Source: JAABRU01 sp041390465 (GTDB lineage: Bacteria; Desulfobacterota; Desulfobacteria; Desulfobacterales; Desulfococcaceae). Taken from it: a stretch of DNA of 64,000 nucleotides. Numbering within the stretch: position 1 is the stretch's first letter; every line of letters begins with the position of its first letter. The notes beneath the pieces were generated by a model. That model had not been told where the DNA came from, made no database searches, and saw nothing but the letters and a program-made list of their open reading frames with translations. Where the stretch lies: positions 23,145 through 87,144 of the forward strand of contig JAWKPW010000009.1 of NCBI GenBank assembly GCA_041390465.1, written 5' to 3'. Made by a program: the position numbers and the translations under genes. Below are positions 19,217 to 29,141 of the stretch, piece after piece.

Positions 19217-21100
19217 ATGGAGATGAATGAAATGAAGCGCAAAGAGAATCTCTGGAAAATGATGCTCCTTTGACGAATCTGTTGAATCACTTCAGCCGGG
19301 CTCACCGCAGGCCATGAAGATACTGCGTGAACAGGCTGAAGAAATTGCAGGACAGAAAAAGGCGGGAGAGGAAAACACGGGTACCCTGTCTCCCGAAGAA
19401 ACGTGGCGGATGTTTCACGAGCTTCGCGTGCATCAGATTGAACTGGAGATGCGGTAAATGAGAACGAAAAAGCCGTGGGACACAGATCGAACTGGGAGGC
19501 CATGGCGATCGTTATTCTGAACTCTACGATCTGGCTCCGGTAGGTTATGTCACCGTGAGTGAAAAGGGACTGATTTTGGAGGCCAACCTCACTGCTGAGA
19601 CGCTGCTGGGCGTACCACGCAAAGCCCTGCTCAGGCAGCCGCTCTCCTGCTTCATTCACGTGATGATTGGGTGACACCTGAACACCACTGCAAACAGATG
19701 CTCCAGCAGTATTGTCATGGATTCGGAAGGCTGGGCCTGTGCCTGCGAACTGCGGATGATAAAAACAGACGGAACCGAATTTCATGCACATATGACGGCC
19801 AGGGCCGCGCTGGATATGGAGGGCTAGTCCCGTGCTCCGCATCGTGGTAAGTGACATCAGCGAACGCAAAAAACTGGAAGATCAGATTCAGCAGAGCAAA
19901 CGAACCCTGCAGACCATGATTGATCTCAATTCCGAGTCGGTTTTTCTCATGGAACCCAATGGCACAGTTATTGTGGCGAATCGTGAAGTGGTCCTGAAGA
20001 TGGGAAGAGATATTGGCCAGCTCATAGGTCACAGCATCTATGAGATGCTGCCGGAGGACATTGGAAGAAATCGCAGAAGATATGTGGAAGAGGCTGTGCG
20101 GACAGGCAAAAAGGTATATTTCGAGGATGAGCGTGATGGCCGCCACTATGCCCATTTTTTGAACCCGGATGTCACCGACAACGGCAGCGTTTCCCAACTG
20201 TCTGTTCTGTGTGTTGACATTACCGAACGCAGGCGCATGGAAGACATGCTCAGGCAAAAGGCGGAGCAGTATCATTCCTTTGTTGAAACCATGAAAGAGG
20301 GATTTATTGTGTTAAACAAAGATATGACGGTCGCGTATGTCAATGACGAATTTTGCAGGCTGACGCGGTATGAAAAAAAAGATCTGATCGGAAGCAGCGT
20401 TCTTCGTTATTTTGACCGGAAGAATCAGAAAACTGTAACCGACGCGTTCAAAAGGCAAAAAAACGGGGAGCATACATCCTGGGCTGCCGAGGCAGTCCGC
20501 AATGACAGAAGCAGAATATATCTGAAATTTTCACCCAGACCGATCTTTGATGCAGACAGGAACTTTCAGGGCAGTTTTGCCGTAATTACCAATATAACTG
20601 ATGAAAAACAGACGGAAAAAGGTCTGAAACAGCAGATGGAAAGAAGCCGGAAACAAAAGGAGAATCTGGCCAGAGAGGTCGAATCCTACAACCATGCCAT
20701 GCGGGTTCTGCTGAAAGACAAAGAGGCGGAAATCCGGGATATTGAACTCAGTTTTGTCACCAATGTCCGCAATGCCCTGACGCCCATGCTGGACAGGCTG
20801 AAAAACACCTGCCTGAATGACAGGCAGAAGCAGATTGTGGAAGTCATTGAAAGCAGTGTGGGCAGCATAGTTTCTCCTTTTATTCGCCGGGTGAAAGCGG
20901 AAAAATGGGATTTCACCCCCATGGAACTGCAGATAGCCCATCTCATCGAAGAGGGAAAACGCAACAAGGAAATCGCGGATATTTTCAATATTTCAGAATC
21001 AGCCGTGGGCTTTCACCGCTCCAATATCCGCCAGAAACTTGGCCTGAAGAATGCAAAAATCAATCTGAGAACCTGGCTGCTGCGTCTGAGAGACAAATGA
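19217..21100 (+). CDS. Multi-PAS regulator with LuxR-type HTH, N-terminal part frameshifted
   Basis: From 19832 to 21100 the frame is clean. It contains the end of one PAS domain (IVVSDISERKKLEDQI), a second PAS (MIDLNSESVFLMEPNG to CVDITERRRMEDML), a third PAS (FVETMKEGFIVLNKDMT to ITNITDEKQTEKGL), a coiled coil, and a C-terminal LuxR-type helix-turn-helix (FTPMELQIAHLIEEGKRNKE, then IADIFNISESAVGFHRSNIR). Upstream, 19217-19831, other frames give EETWRMFHELRVHQIELEM, LYDLAPVGYVTVSEKGLI and MIKTDGTEFHAHMTARAALD, a first PAS domain, with about four indels. It is likely a ligand- or redox-sensing transcription regulator. The target is unknown. Confidence 0.8.
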
Positions 21101-21326
21101 CACGGGTTCCGGTTTTCCCTGTCCTGCAAAGGCAGGGCAGAGAATTTCTTTCTTCTTGAAATATTTTTAATTGACATTAACATAACAAATATCGTTTTTG
21201 TGCCTGAAAATTTTCGGCTGCCTGACATGGGAAAAAAATTTCAGAAGGAAATCCCCAGACCGGGTTCTGTCAAATTATGCGTCTGACGGCCCCCTGCATC
21301 TGGCAGAGAAAGGAATTGTGAGAAAT

Positions 21327-21734
21327 ATGCGGGTACTGTTCTGGTTCTGCGAACGTTTTGCCTGGACACCGGCCATGAAAACGCTGGAAGAAGCCCCGGA
21401 AGCGCTTCCGGGCACTTATGAAAAAACAGTTGCGGCCTTTGTCCATATGGAGCCAAAGGATATGGAAGAGGGCAGTCAGGCAGAGACAAAACTGGTGAAA
21501 AATGCCAAGTGGCTGGCCCGGAAATGGGAGACAGACCGGATTCTTCTGCATTCCTTCACGCATCTGGGTGAGGAAAAAGCTGATCCGGAACAGGCACTGA
21601 TTCTGCTGAACCGGGCGCAGGCACGGCTGGAAAGCGCGGGATATTCTGTGGGACAGACACCTTACGGTCACTTTTTAAACCTTTCCCTGGATGCTCCGGG
21701 CCATCCTCTGGCCCGGATATACAAGGAATTTTAA
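21327..21734 (+). CDS. Stand-alone threonyl-tRNA synthetase editing-domain protein
   Basis: 135 residues from ATG 21327 (AAAGGA before it). The start MRVLFWFCERFAWTPAMKTL and the central KLVKNAKWLARKW, LHSFTHLGEEKADPE, QTPYGHF and APGHPLARIYKEF follow the archaeal-type ThrRS editing domain (tRNA-Thr_ED), which has the D-aminoacyl-tRNA deacylase fold and hydrolyses mischarged tRNA. It is present alone, without synthetase domains, so it would act in trans or have another role. An upstream extension to 21198 is open but not family-like. It is probably cotranscribed with the thioredoxin-like gene 26 bases downstream. Confidence 0.8.
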   Translation: MRVLFWFCERFAWTPAMKTLEEAPEALPGTYEKTVAAFVHMEPKDMEEGSQAETKLVKNAKWLARKWETDRILLHSFTHLGEEKADPEQALILLNRAQARLESAGYSVGQTPYGHFLNLSLDAPGHPLARIYKEF

Positions 21735-21760
21735 TCCGGAAGCAAGAGAGAGAAAAATCA

Positions 21761-22299
21761 TGAGGAAAAATTTTTTCATTTTGCTGATACTGGGGGCAAT
21801 GTTTCTGCTGACCATGCACTTTTTCCGTCCGGCCGGAAATGATGCGGGTCTTTTTCACTCCCAGTTTTCCGAACAACGTGTCACCATTGGGAAAAATGAC
21901 ACTTTCAGGTCATGTTCTCACATCAACAAGGAAGGCCTGGTTTCTTCTGTCTGAACTGGAGGAAAGGTTGTTTTCTGGGATTCTGGGCCACCTGGTGTCC
22001 TCCGTGCAAAAGCGGAAATGCCCTCGGTTCAGAATCTTTACAATGCCATGAAAGCGGAAAAGGATGTGGTGTTTCTCATGGTTTCCAATGAGGGAATTCA
22101 GACGGTGCGGAATTTCATGAAAAAAAACCGTTATGATTTTCCTGTCTGGCTTGCAGACAGTTCCCTGCCTTCCTCTCTGAAGGTGGAGGCCATTCCCAGC
22201 ACGTTTATCATTGACCGCAAAGGGAATATTGTGTTTGCCCACACCGGAGCAGCCCGGTGGGATGACGCATCCTGTGCGGATTTTCTGAAAAAACTGTAA
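21761..22299 (+). pseudogene. TlpA-like thioredoxin-fold protein, frameshifted in the middle
   Basis: Begins MRKNFFILLILGAMFLLTMH, a signal anchor, after AAGAGAGAGAAA. After shifts around 21890-22015 it continues FLGFWATWCPPC, the thioredoxin active site, then AEMPSVQNLYNAMKAEKDVV and VEAIPSTFIIDRKGNIVFAH (cis-Pro region), ending at 22299. The layout is that of TlpA/ResA-type periplasmic thiol-disulfide oxidoreductases of about 178 residues. Two or three single-base indels break it. All signature residues remain, which suggests consensus error. It converges on the NlpC/P60 gene with 2 bases between stops. Confidence 0.75.
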
Positions 22300-22301
22300 A
22301 A

Positions 22302-22919
22302 TCAGAATGATTCTGAAATGATGCAGAAACGAAGTGAACAATCGCTTCTCCTTTCCGCAGATGACAGACGGTCCGGAATGTTTCCGCCTCCGGATGTTTT
22401 CAGTCTGCCCGGAATTCCTTTCACAACCCGCCGGGAAGTGCGGTATATCCGCCGCCAGTAAGGTTTGTCCATATGTGAAACCATTACCCCCTTTTTTTGG
22501 GAGGCATGAATGAATTTTCTTTTTCCAAGATAAATTCCGACATGATTGGCATTTTTGGCATAACGGAAAAAAACCAGATCGCCTGCACGCAGATGTTTCT
22601 GTTTCACTGCTTTGCCGACAGTTGACTGCTGGGCTGAGGTTCGGGGCAGACGGACATTGAACAGTTTCCGGTAAACGGTTTTTGTGAACCCTGAGCAGTC
22701 AACGCCGGACTTGTTTTCCCCGCCCCATTTGTAGGGAACCCCCTGCCAGTCTTTCACCCCTTTCCAGAGATACTGCTCCAGTTCTGCCGCAGGATATTCC
22801 TCCTCTTCCGGCAGCGAAAAATCCGGCACCTTTGCATATTTCAGTGCGGAACCGCAGCCTGTAACCCAGACAAGGAGAAAAAAAGGCAGTATTTTTCTGA
22901 AAAACCGGAAGTGCGCCAT
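22302..22919 (-). CDS. NlpC/P60-family lipoprotein
   Basis: 205 residues. The N-terminus LPFFLLVWVTGC is a lipobox signal (Cys22 lipidated). The NlpC/P60 peptidase domain shows the catalytic Cys75 (GVDCSGF), His126 (NHVGIYLG) and the third residue His138 (FIHAS). Such enzymes cut peptide cross-links in peptidoglycan at the cell envelope. The C-terminal 40 residues after RTSRRVV are basic and not part of the domain. No clear operon partner; it is convergent with the TlpA-like gene. Confidence 0.9.
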   Translation of the reverse strand: MAHFRFFRKILPFFLLVWVTGCGSALKYAKVPDFSLPEEEEYPAAELEQYLWKGVKDWQGVPYKWGGENKSGVDCSGFTKTVYRKLFNVRLPRTSAQQSTVGKAVKQKHLRAGDLVFFRYAKNANHVGIYLGKRKFIHASQKKGVMVSHMDKPYWRRIYRTSRRVVKGIPGRLKTSGGGNIPDRLSSAERRSDCSLRFCIISESF

Positions 22920-23331
22920 GAAATGCTCCGTTCAGCAACTGTCTGAATATCTGTCAAAAAACACTGTTCATTGGCAAATGATGCCGGAAATGGGGAAAGG
23001 GCAGGGCTTTTAACAGACCGGAGGCATGTTCTGCCCGCGCAAAGAGATTTTCCTTTTTAGAAAAAATCATGGCTGTTGTCAACCCGTGAGATGATTGCCG
23101 GCGCACAATTTTTGTCTCAGGCAGATGAAACTGTTCTTTTTCACTTGGCCGGTCTGTGAAAACGGTTTTGGATTTCCTGCGCATCGGATTTGGAAAAAGC
23201 GGCAGGTGTGTGCCTGAAAGGAGCGGCTTCCGGAAACAAAATGCTGCTGAAGGTTTGCATGTGATGACAACACGTATTATTTTATAAAAATTTATGACAA
23301 GTGGAGCCAATCTGCATAAGGAGAAAAGAGC
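22920..23331. other. Intergenic region, nothing recognised
   Basis: About 410 bases between the divergent NlpC/P60 and CooT genes, so both promoters should lie here. An AT-rich stretch at 23270-23298 is a candidate for the CooT promoter. No known riboswitch or repeat family was recognised. Confidence 0.45.
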
Positions 23332-23535
23332 ATGTGCGATATCAATGTCTATTTGTACACAAACGGTTCTGAGCGTCTGGTTCTGGAAAATGTGGATGAG
23401 GTTGCGAGCAGAGGAGATGAAACACGGGTGTCCAATATTTTCGGGGAGGAAAGAGTTTTCAGTGCCAGACTTGCCTATTACAGGAACAGTGAGAAAAAAA
23501 TGGTTTTTGTGCCTGTTTCAGATTTGACGCCATGA
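23332..23535 (+). CDS. CooT-family small metal-binding protein
   Basis: 67 residues with an excellent ribosome site (AAGGAG). It begins MCDINVYLY with the Cys2 characteristic of CooT and continues LVLENVDEVASRGDE and VSNIFGEERVFSARLAYY. CooT dimers bind one nickel through Cys2 and were described next to carbon monoxide dehydrogenase maturation genes. Here no cooS or cooC lies nearby. Nickel binding is inferred from the family. The isolated position suggests a general nickel or metal role. Confidence 0.8.
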   Translation: MCDINVYLYTNGSERLVLENVDEVASRGDETRVSNIFGEERVFSARLAYYRNSEKKMVFVPVSDLTP

Positions 23536-23800
23536 TGCCTGTGACCGATGCATTGTCAGATTTGCAGTGCGGACATTGCAGACGCTGTCTCAAGACCTGA
23601 CACTTTTTCCTATAAATTTTCTTGAAAATTTCCATATCCCTGTGTTACATTTGCAGGTCTGTAAACCGCCTTTCACTGTTTCTGACAGAGGGACAGGGCA
23701 GATTTTACGCAAAAACAAAGAAATAATAAGCATTTGTTCCATGCCGGGGAATGAATGCCCTTTCTGATTTGTTATGATTTCTCAAAAGGAGGAAATTAGG

Positions 23801-26560
23801 ATGCAGAAATGGAAGCGCTGGCTTATTCTCTCAGGCTCCTCTGTTCTTGGTCTGGGCATTGTTTATATGATCTTCAATTTTGTTTTTCTGGATTTTTTTG
23901 TGGATCTGTGGTGGTTCCGATCCCTGAACTATGACGGCTATTATCTGATGCGCCTGTCTTACCGCTATGTGATATTTGCCGCTGTGGTGCTGCTTTTTTT
24001 TCTGATCTTTTTTTCCAATTTCTGGTTTGCCTCCCGTTATCTGGGGACCTCATCCCAGGCCGGGGTCTGCAATCTGGAAGATGCTGAGGACAGAAAGGAA
24101 TGTCAGAGCCTTTTGCAGATGTTCCAAAGCGGTTCTTTAAAAATATACACGCCTTTTTCCTTTCTGCTGGCCATTCCCGTTGCCATTCCCTTTTATGAGC
24201 GATGGGAAGAGGGACTGCTGTGGTTTTTCGGTCCCAACTCCGGAATTCAGGACCCGGCCTTTGGCAGGGATGTCAGTTACTATCTTTTTTCCTATCCGGT
24301 TTACACCTTTATACAGCAGGAGATTCTGATAACCTTTTCGCTGCTGTTTCTTGCCATGGTGGTGCTGTATGCTGTGGAATGGCGCATGCTCAGCAGGGAT
24401 CAGCAGTCCCTTCCCAAACCTGCAAAAATCCATCTGACCGTCATTGCCGTCATTGTTGTCATAACCGAGGCATGGGGAATCATTCTGCAGAAAGTTGAAC
24501 TGGTTTATGCCAGCAATCATATGCCGCGTTTTTTCGGTCCCGGGTTTGTGGATATGAATCTTCGGGCTCCCCTGATCTGGCTTACGGCCATTGTTTTTCT
24601 GATCTGGGCATTTTCGCTGATTGTTTTTGTCCACAGACGAAAAGGGCTGATGCCCATGCTGATTTCCCTTGCCCTTCTGCTGCTTGTAATCGGCATACGG
24701 GCAACGGATTTTTTCTCAGACACCATTCAGGAGTATATTGTCAAACCCAACGAAACGGTGCGGGAAAGAAAATATATTGAAAACAGCATCCGCGCGGCAT
24801 TGAATGCCTTTGATCTGGAAAATATGGAAACCCGTGACTATGATATTGCCCCGGTCACGGATCTGATTGCCGATCCCGATTTGCAGAAAACCCTGCGCAA
24901 CATACCGGTGTGGGACAGGGAACTGCTCGATGAGGTCTATACACAGTTTCAGAGTTTTCATCAGTATTACAGTTTTCACAATCTGGATGTGGATCGCTAC
25001 ACGGTGAGGGGGGTGCATCAGCAGGTGTATCTGGCAGCAAGGGAACTGAATACGGACGGTCTGCCCGAGGCTGCACAGAACTGGATTAACCGGCATCTGC
25101 AGTATACGCACGGATACGGAATTGTCATGACTCCTGCGGTTCAGGGCGGTGATGAACCCATGACCTGGTTCATTCAGGATATTCCCACTGTGTCTGATTT
25201 CGGACTGAATGTCAGTGTGCCGGGCATTTACTACGGAGAGGAAAATTATGATTTCGTCATTGTTCCCAATGAGATGGGAGAAATTGACATTCAGGACAGA
25301 AGCAATGAAAAAACAGACAATGTCAATTATACGGGCAAAGGGGGCGTTGCGCTTTCATCGCTGTGGCGAAAAATCCTTTTTTCCGTTTATTTTGAGGACA
25401 AGGACATCTTCTTCACGCCCAAGACCAATGCGGACAGCCGGATTCTTTTCCGCAGAAACATTATGGAAGCGGTGCGGACCCTGACCCCCTTTTTTCTGCT
25501 GGATGATGATCCCTATATTGTCAACACATCCCAGGGACTTTTCTGGATGCTTGATGCCTACACCTCCTCTGACCGCTATCCCAATGCCCAGCATTATGTG
25601 AGAAGTCCGGGCAGCACAGAATTCGGAAATACGGAATTCAACTATATCCGGAACTCGGTCAAAATAACGGTGGATGCCTATAACGGAGACATTTCATATT
25701 ATATTGCCGATCCCCGTGATCCCATCATTCGTGCCTACAGCAGCATTTATCCGGGACTGCTCAAAAATCTGGATCAGATGCCTGCGGAACTCAGGGCGCA
25801 TATCCGCTATCCCCAGCAGATGTTCACAGCCCAGATGCGGATTTATGCAAAATATCATCAGACGGATCCCGATATTTTTTACCGTGAGGAAGACACCTGG
25901 GAGTTTGCCAAAATGGAGTCAAGGGCGGTCAAACCCTATTATATGACTCTTGCCATGCTCGACAAACAGCATCCTGAATTTGTCCTGTTTTCCCCCATGA
26001 GTCCCATTGGACGGGACAATCTGCGGTCTCTGGTTGTTGCAGGCTGTGACGGGACAAACTACGGTAAGATGGTGGTATTCAATTTTCCCAAGGGACGGCA
26101 GGTGTTCGGACCTTCGCAGATCAGTGCCATGATCAATCAGGACACGGAAATTGCCCAGGACATTTCCCTCTGGATACAGGCCGGGGCAGAGGTCATTTTC
26201 GGCAGAATGATTATCCTGCCGCTCAGCAAAGGGATGCTGTACATTCAGCCGCTGTATACCCGATCCGCATCGGGCGCAAGGATTCCGGAACTCAAGCGCA
26301 TCATTGTCAGTCAGGGGGACTTGGCTGTGATGGACCGATCCATAGAAGGGGCATTGCAGAAACTGGAGACAGGAATCAAAGAGCGTTCAGAGCGGATTCG
26401 GCAAAGACATGCTGCTCCGAAAAGCGAAAAACAGACTTCTCCGCATGGCCCGGCAGAGGAACAGCATCCTGCGCAGGAAGCGGAAAGCGAATCTAGGCAG
26501 GTTCCCGCATCCGAGCCTCATACGGCTCCGGATCATTCCGGGCAGGAGAATGCCCAGTGA
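23801..26560 (+). CDS. UPF0182-family large membrane protein
   Basis: 919 residues from ATG 23801, preceded by AAAAGGAGG. The first 310 residues hold about seven membrane helices (for example LGLGIVYMIFNFVFLDFFVD and FAAVVLLFFLIFFSNFWF). They are followed by a large soluble part with family-typical blocks such as ERKYIENSIRAALNAFDLEN and YYGEENYDFVIVP, and RPTNADSRILFRRN-like sequence. The last 60 residues are hydrophilic and rich in Glu, Pro, Gln and His. The family is conserved but its function is not established; a role in envelope processes is only inference. Frame complete. It is alone on its strand. Confidence 0.9.
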   Translation: MQKWKRWLILSGSSVLGLGIVYMIFNFVFLDFFVDLWWFRSLNYDGYYLMRLSYRYVIFAAVVLLFFLIFFSNFWFASRYLGTSSQAGVCNLEDAEDRKECQSLLQMFQSGSLKIYTPFSFLLAIPVAIPFYERWEEGLLWFFGPNSGIQDPAFGRDVSYYLFSYPVYTFIQQEILITFSLLFLAMVVLYAVEWRMLSRDQQSLPKPAKIHLTVIAVIVVITEAWGIILQKVELVYASNHMPRFFGPGFVDMNLRAPLIWLTAIVFLIWAFSLIVFVHRRKGLMPMLISLALLLLVIGIRATDFFSDTIQEYIVKPNETVRERKYIENSIRAALNAFDLENMETRDYDIAPVTDLIADPDLQKTLRNIPVWDRELLDEVYTQFQSFHQYYSFHNLDVDRYTVRGVHQQVYLAARELNTDGLPEAAQNWINRHLQYTHGYGIVMTPAVQGGDEPMTWFIQDIPTVSDFGLNVSVPGIYYGEENYDFVIVPNEMGEIDIQDRSNEKTDNVNYTGKGGVALSSLWRKILFSVYFEDKDIFFTPKTNADSRILFRRNIMEAVRTLTPFFLLDDDPYIVNTSQGLFWMLDAYTSSDRYPNAQHYVRSPGSTEFGNTEFNYIRNSVKITVDAYNGDISYYIADPRDPIIRAYSSIYPGLLKNLDQMPAELRAHIRYPQQMFTAQMRIYAKYHQTDPDIFYREEDTWEFAKMESRAVKPYYMTLAMLDKQHPEFVLFSPMSPIGRDNLRSLVVAGCDGTNYGKMVVFNFPKGRQVFGPSQISAMINQDTEIAQDISLWIQAGAEVIFGRMIILPLSKGMLYIQPLYTRSASGARIPELKRIIVSQGDLAVMDRSIEGALQKLETGIKERSERIRQRHAAPKSEKQTSPHGPAEEQHPAQEAESESRQVPASEPHTAPDHSGQENAQ

Positions 26561-26958
26561 ATCCGGACGGGACATTTTGTCATGTCCAATTTTCAACCTG
26601 CTGAAACCGCAATATTGCAAGGCAAACCGGAATCCGGCATTTACGTCCGGATTCCGACATTTGCCGGTATGAGAAAAAAAGGGCTGTATTGACAATCTGT
26701 CTAAAATTATTATTTTCCCTGTTTGTCATGGGGAGATGAAAACAGCAGGACGCAGGCATTGCATATGCAGTGCTCAGTCGATTTCCGGAGAAGGACATCC
26801 CCCGGATTTGACAACTTTTCAAAAGTTGTCAAATCTTTCAGATGACTGAACAGGCACATTCATTTTCAGAAATCACCTTAAGACGGACGGAGCTGATGAG
26901 ATTTGATCTCTGTATCACCTCCGGATGCCCAGCGTAACGAATGAAAACTGAGAAAAAA
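26561..26958. other. Intergenic region with a family B hairpin
   Basis: About 400 bases. It holds the hairpin at 26805-26835. No gene is supported. Confidence 0.5.
26805..26835. repeat. Hairpin family B, copy 2
   Basis: A perfect inverted repeat GATTTGACAACTTTT / AAAAGTTGTCAAATC around one base. About 245 bases after the UPF0182 stop and 120 before the methyltransferase. Confidence 0.8.
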
Positions 26959-27952
26959 ATGACAATTGACAGCAGTGCATTTTGAAATATTCAACAAATC
27001 CTGTTACGGACTGCCTGAAATCAAAGGCAGTTCCGTTGATGCGCTGGTGACAGATCCGCCCTACGGCATATCCTACCAGAACAGTTACTGGGATAAGGAT
27101 CTGCCTGACAGACAGATTTGGCAGGACTGCATAAGGGTATTGAAACCCGGGGCTTTCGGACTGGTTTTCTCCTCAGTCCGGCTGATGCACCGGCTCATGG
27201 TTGCTCTGGAAGACACAGATTTTCTGATCAAAGATGTTCTTTTCTGGGCATATCTGAACGGCATGCCCAAAAGCAGGGATGTTGCTTTGGACATAGACAA
27301 AGAGCTTGGCGTGGAAAGCAGGGCAGTGGGAAAATACAATTATGTTCAGGGGTACAGAAAAGGCAGGAGGGAAAATTATTATGCCGGGAAAGAAAAATTG
27401 AAATATGAACCGGCCTCGAACCTGGGAATATTTTACAAAGGCGCTGGTCTGGGATTGAAACCGGCTTATGAACCTGTGATTCTGATTCAGAAACCATTGG
27501 AAAAAGGGATGACCGCAGCGCAGAATCTCATAAAACATGGAACCGGTGCTTTGAATTTTGAGGAGACGAGAATTCCTTATGCAAAAGGGGAAACAAAAGT
27601 CGGGCACAATCCGCATCCCAAAGGCAGAGTGGCTTCCAACGTTGTGCGCACAGAATCCTTTGCTGACGGCTATGACAAATTTTTTCTGATCCCAAAGGTC
27701 AGACAGAATGCAGAGGAATACAATCATCATCCCACGCTGAAGCCTGTTGATTTGATGCACCATCTTGTGAAACTGGTGAGTTTTGAAAAGCAGAAAGTGC
27801 TGGATCCCTTTATGGGAAGCGGAAGCACAGGCGTTGCCTGTCTGAAACTCAAAAGAAAATTCATTGGTTATGAATCCGATGAAAATTATTTCAACATCTG
27901 CCGAAAGCGGCTGGAAGCACAAAAAAAGATAGGTGCAGGTTCACTGTTTTAA
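26959..27952 (+). CDS. Site-specific DNA methyltransferase (N4-cytosine or N6-adenine)
   Basis: About 329 residues. The catalytic motif TDPPYG is near residue 31 and the SAM-binding motif DPFMGSGSTG near residue 283, so the motif order is IV before I (beta-type amino-methyltransferase). Other blocks are LVFSSVRLMHRLM, HHPTLKPVDLMHHLV and KRKFIGYE. No restriction endonuclease gene is adjacent, so it may be an orphan or phage-type enzyme. The start is uncertain: the main frame begins with TTG at 26966. An ATG at 26959 (MTIDSSAF) would join it after deletion of one T near 26982 and looks more natural. Confidence 0.85.
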
Positions 27953-28035
27953 CTTTGTTTTTCAATTGTCAGCCGGAATGAAAAAGGAAAAAAGCAATAT
28001 CTGTCCGTGAACTGACCATTCTTAAAATTCAAAAT

Positions 28036-28227
28036 TTGCCTGAAACATTATTGAAAGAGGTAAATGATTTTATTGATTTTATTTTTCTCAGACAGGAACG
28101 CAGCAGATGGGAATTATGGAATAATTTCAGTGAATCATTTAATTTGTCTGAATCTGATATGTCAGATTATTTGACAAATTTGGAAAATTATGAAGACAGA
28201 CTGATCAGCGGAGAAATCAGATGGTAA
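28036..28227 (+). CDS. Antitoxin of a PemK/MazF-type pair
   Basis: 63 residues read from TTG. It contains NLPETLLKEVNDFIDFIF and LSESDMSDYLTNLENYEDRL, a pattern I recognise from small antitoxins placed before PemK/MazF toxins. The last codons read SGEIRW. The frame continues upstream through VRELTILKIQ. An ATG at 27978 (MKKEK) would join after a one-base shift in an A-rich run, so the true start may be there. Its stop overlaps the start of the truncated toxin frame (ATGGTAA at 28221). Confidence 0.6.
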   Translation: MPETLLKEVNDFIDFIFLRQERSRWELWNNFSESFNLSESDMSDYLTNLENYEDRLISGEIRW

Positions 28228-28334
28228 GGGTCAGCAGAGGAAATATTGTTTTATTTGACTTGAATCCTGTTATCGGTACGGAGCAATCGGGAATAAGTCT
28301 GCAGTTGTTCACACCTGATAAATTCGATTGTTAA
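28221..28334 (+). pseudogene. Truncated PemK/MazF-type toxin
   Basis: 37 codons starting MVRVSRGNIVLFDLNPVIGT, then EQSG, the typical N-terminus of MazF/PemK endoribonucleases, which normally have about 110 residues. After EQSGI the sequence turns into SLQLFTPDKFDC and stops. The rest of the toxin is absent, so it should be inactive. It overlaps the antitoxin stop. A second toxin-antitoxin pair starts 24 bases later, which suggests replacement or deletion at this junction. Confidence 0.7.
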
Positions 28335-28357
28335 TTCAATGAGCATGAGGGGGATAA

Positions 28358-28555
28358 ATGGAAGGACAGACAATGGTTATAAGAGAATACTTGTATAAAA
28401 TTGCGGATCAACTGGCCTTAAATGCCTCAGTTGAAGATGTCATAGACAGACTGGTGCTGCTCTCTAAGGTTGAAACAGGACTGCAACAGGCGGATGCGGG
28501 TAAAATTATTCCCCATCTGGAAGTTGAGCAGAGAGTTGAAAAATGGTTAAAATAG
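28358..28555 (+). CDS. Antitoxin of a RelE/ParE-type module
   Basis: 65 residues starting at ATG 28358 after AGGGGGATAA; a second ATG at 28373 is possible. The core reads VIREYLYKIADQLALNASVE then DVIDRLVLLSKVETGLQQAD, and the end is VEQRVEKWLK, as in small antitoxins encoded directly before ParE-like toxins. Its last 13 bases overlap the toxin gene, which implies translational coupling. It would bind and neutralise the toxin and probably repress the operon. Confidence 0.7.
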   Translation: MEGQTMVIREYLYKIADQLALNASVEDVIDRLVLLSKVETGLQQADAGKIIPHLEVEQRVEKWLK

Positions 28556-28839
28556 TCTGGACAGAGCAGGCGTATGAAGATTTTGAGGCAATATTCAATT
28601 ATATCAGACATGATTCGGAGAATTATGCCCGTTTGTTTGCCGAAAAAATACTTGCATCAGTCAAAAGGCTTGAATTTATGCCTGAATCAGGACGAATTGT
28701 TCCGGAAATTGATAAAACACATATCAGAGAACTGATCGTCGGGAAGTACAGGATTATTTACAGAACAGGTGAACATCGGGTTGATATTCTGACAATACGT
28801 CACGGCGCAAGATTGTTTACTTTGTCAGATCTGATATGA
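28543..28839 (+). CDS. RelE/ParE-family toxin
   Basis: 98 residues: MVKIVWTEQAYEDFEAIFNY, SVKRLEFMPESGRIVPE and VGKYRIIYRTGEHRVDILTI then RHGARLF. This is the compact fold and the conserved C-terminal YRI-Y...I..I-RHGAR pattern of ParE/RelE toxins. ParE-like members poison gyrase, and RelE-like ones cut mRNA on the ribosome; the sequence alone does not decide, although the RHGAR ending is common in ParE-like proteins. The frame is intact, so the module may be functional. Confidence 0.85.
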   Translation: MVKIVWTEQAYEDFEAIFNYIRHDSENYARLFAEKILASVKRLEFMPESGRIVPEIDKTHIRELIVGKYRIIYRTGEHRVDILTIRHGARLFTLSDLI

Positions 28840-29141
28840 CAAAAAAATAAAATCTGCCTCTGCAAATATGAATCTGCCTCAGATAAATCTTGGATTGCGG
28901 AAGGAATTCAAAGATGATTTGTGATTTGCTATTGACAAAAAAGATGAAAATCAGATTTCAGCGTCAGTTTACCGCAGGATACGGCAATTATACAGAAGAA
29001 AAAAAAACTGTTTGAAAATATGGGGTTGGCGGATATTGTCAGGGAAATAAAAGAAATGAGAACTGCTGATCGTAATCTTGAGACTGAGAGATAAACCTGC
29101 GTCCGTTCACTCTTATCATAAGAAATCAGAGGCAAATACCT
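28840..29141. other. Intergenic region with a broken small frame
   Basis: About 300 bases. A frame starting ATG at 28944 (MKIRFQRQFTAGYGNYTEEK) stops soon after a run of nine A. Removing one A lets it continue through LFENMGLADIVREIKEMRTA to 29094 (about 49 residues). No family was recognised; it may be a small gene remnant. Confidence 0.3.

Noticed and set aside
22920..23331. Riboswitch before the CooT gene
   Set aside because: No structure or motif of a known metal riboswitch was recognised.
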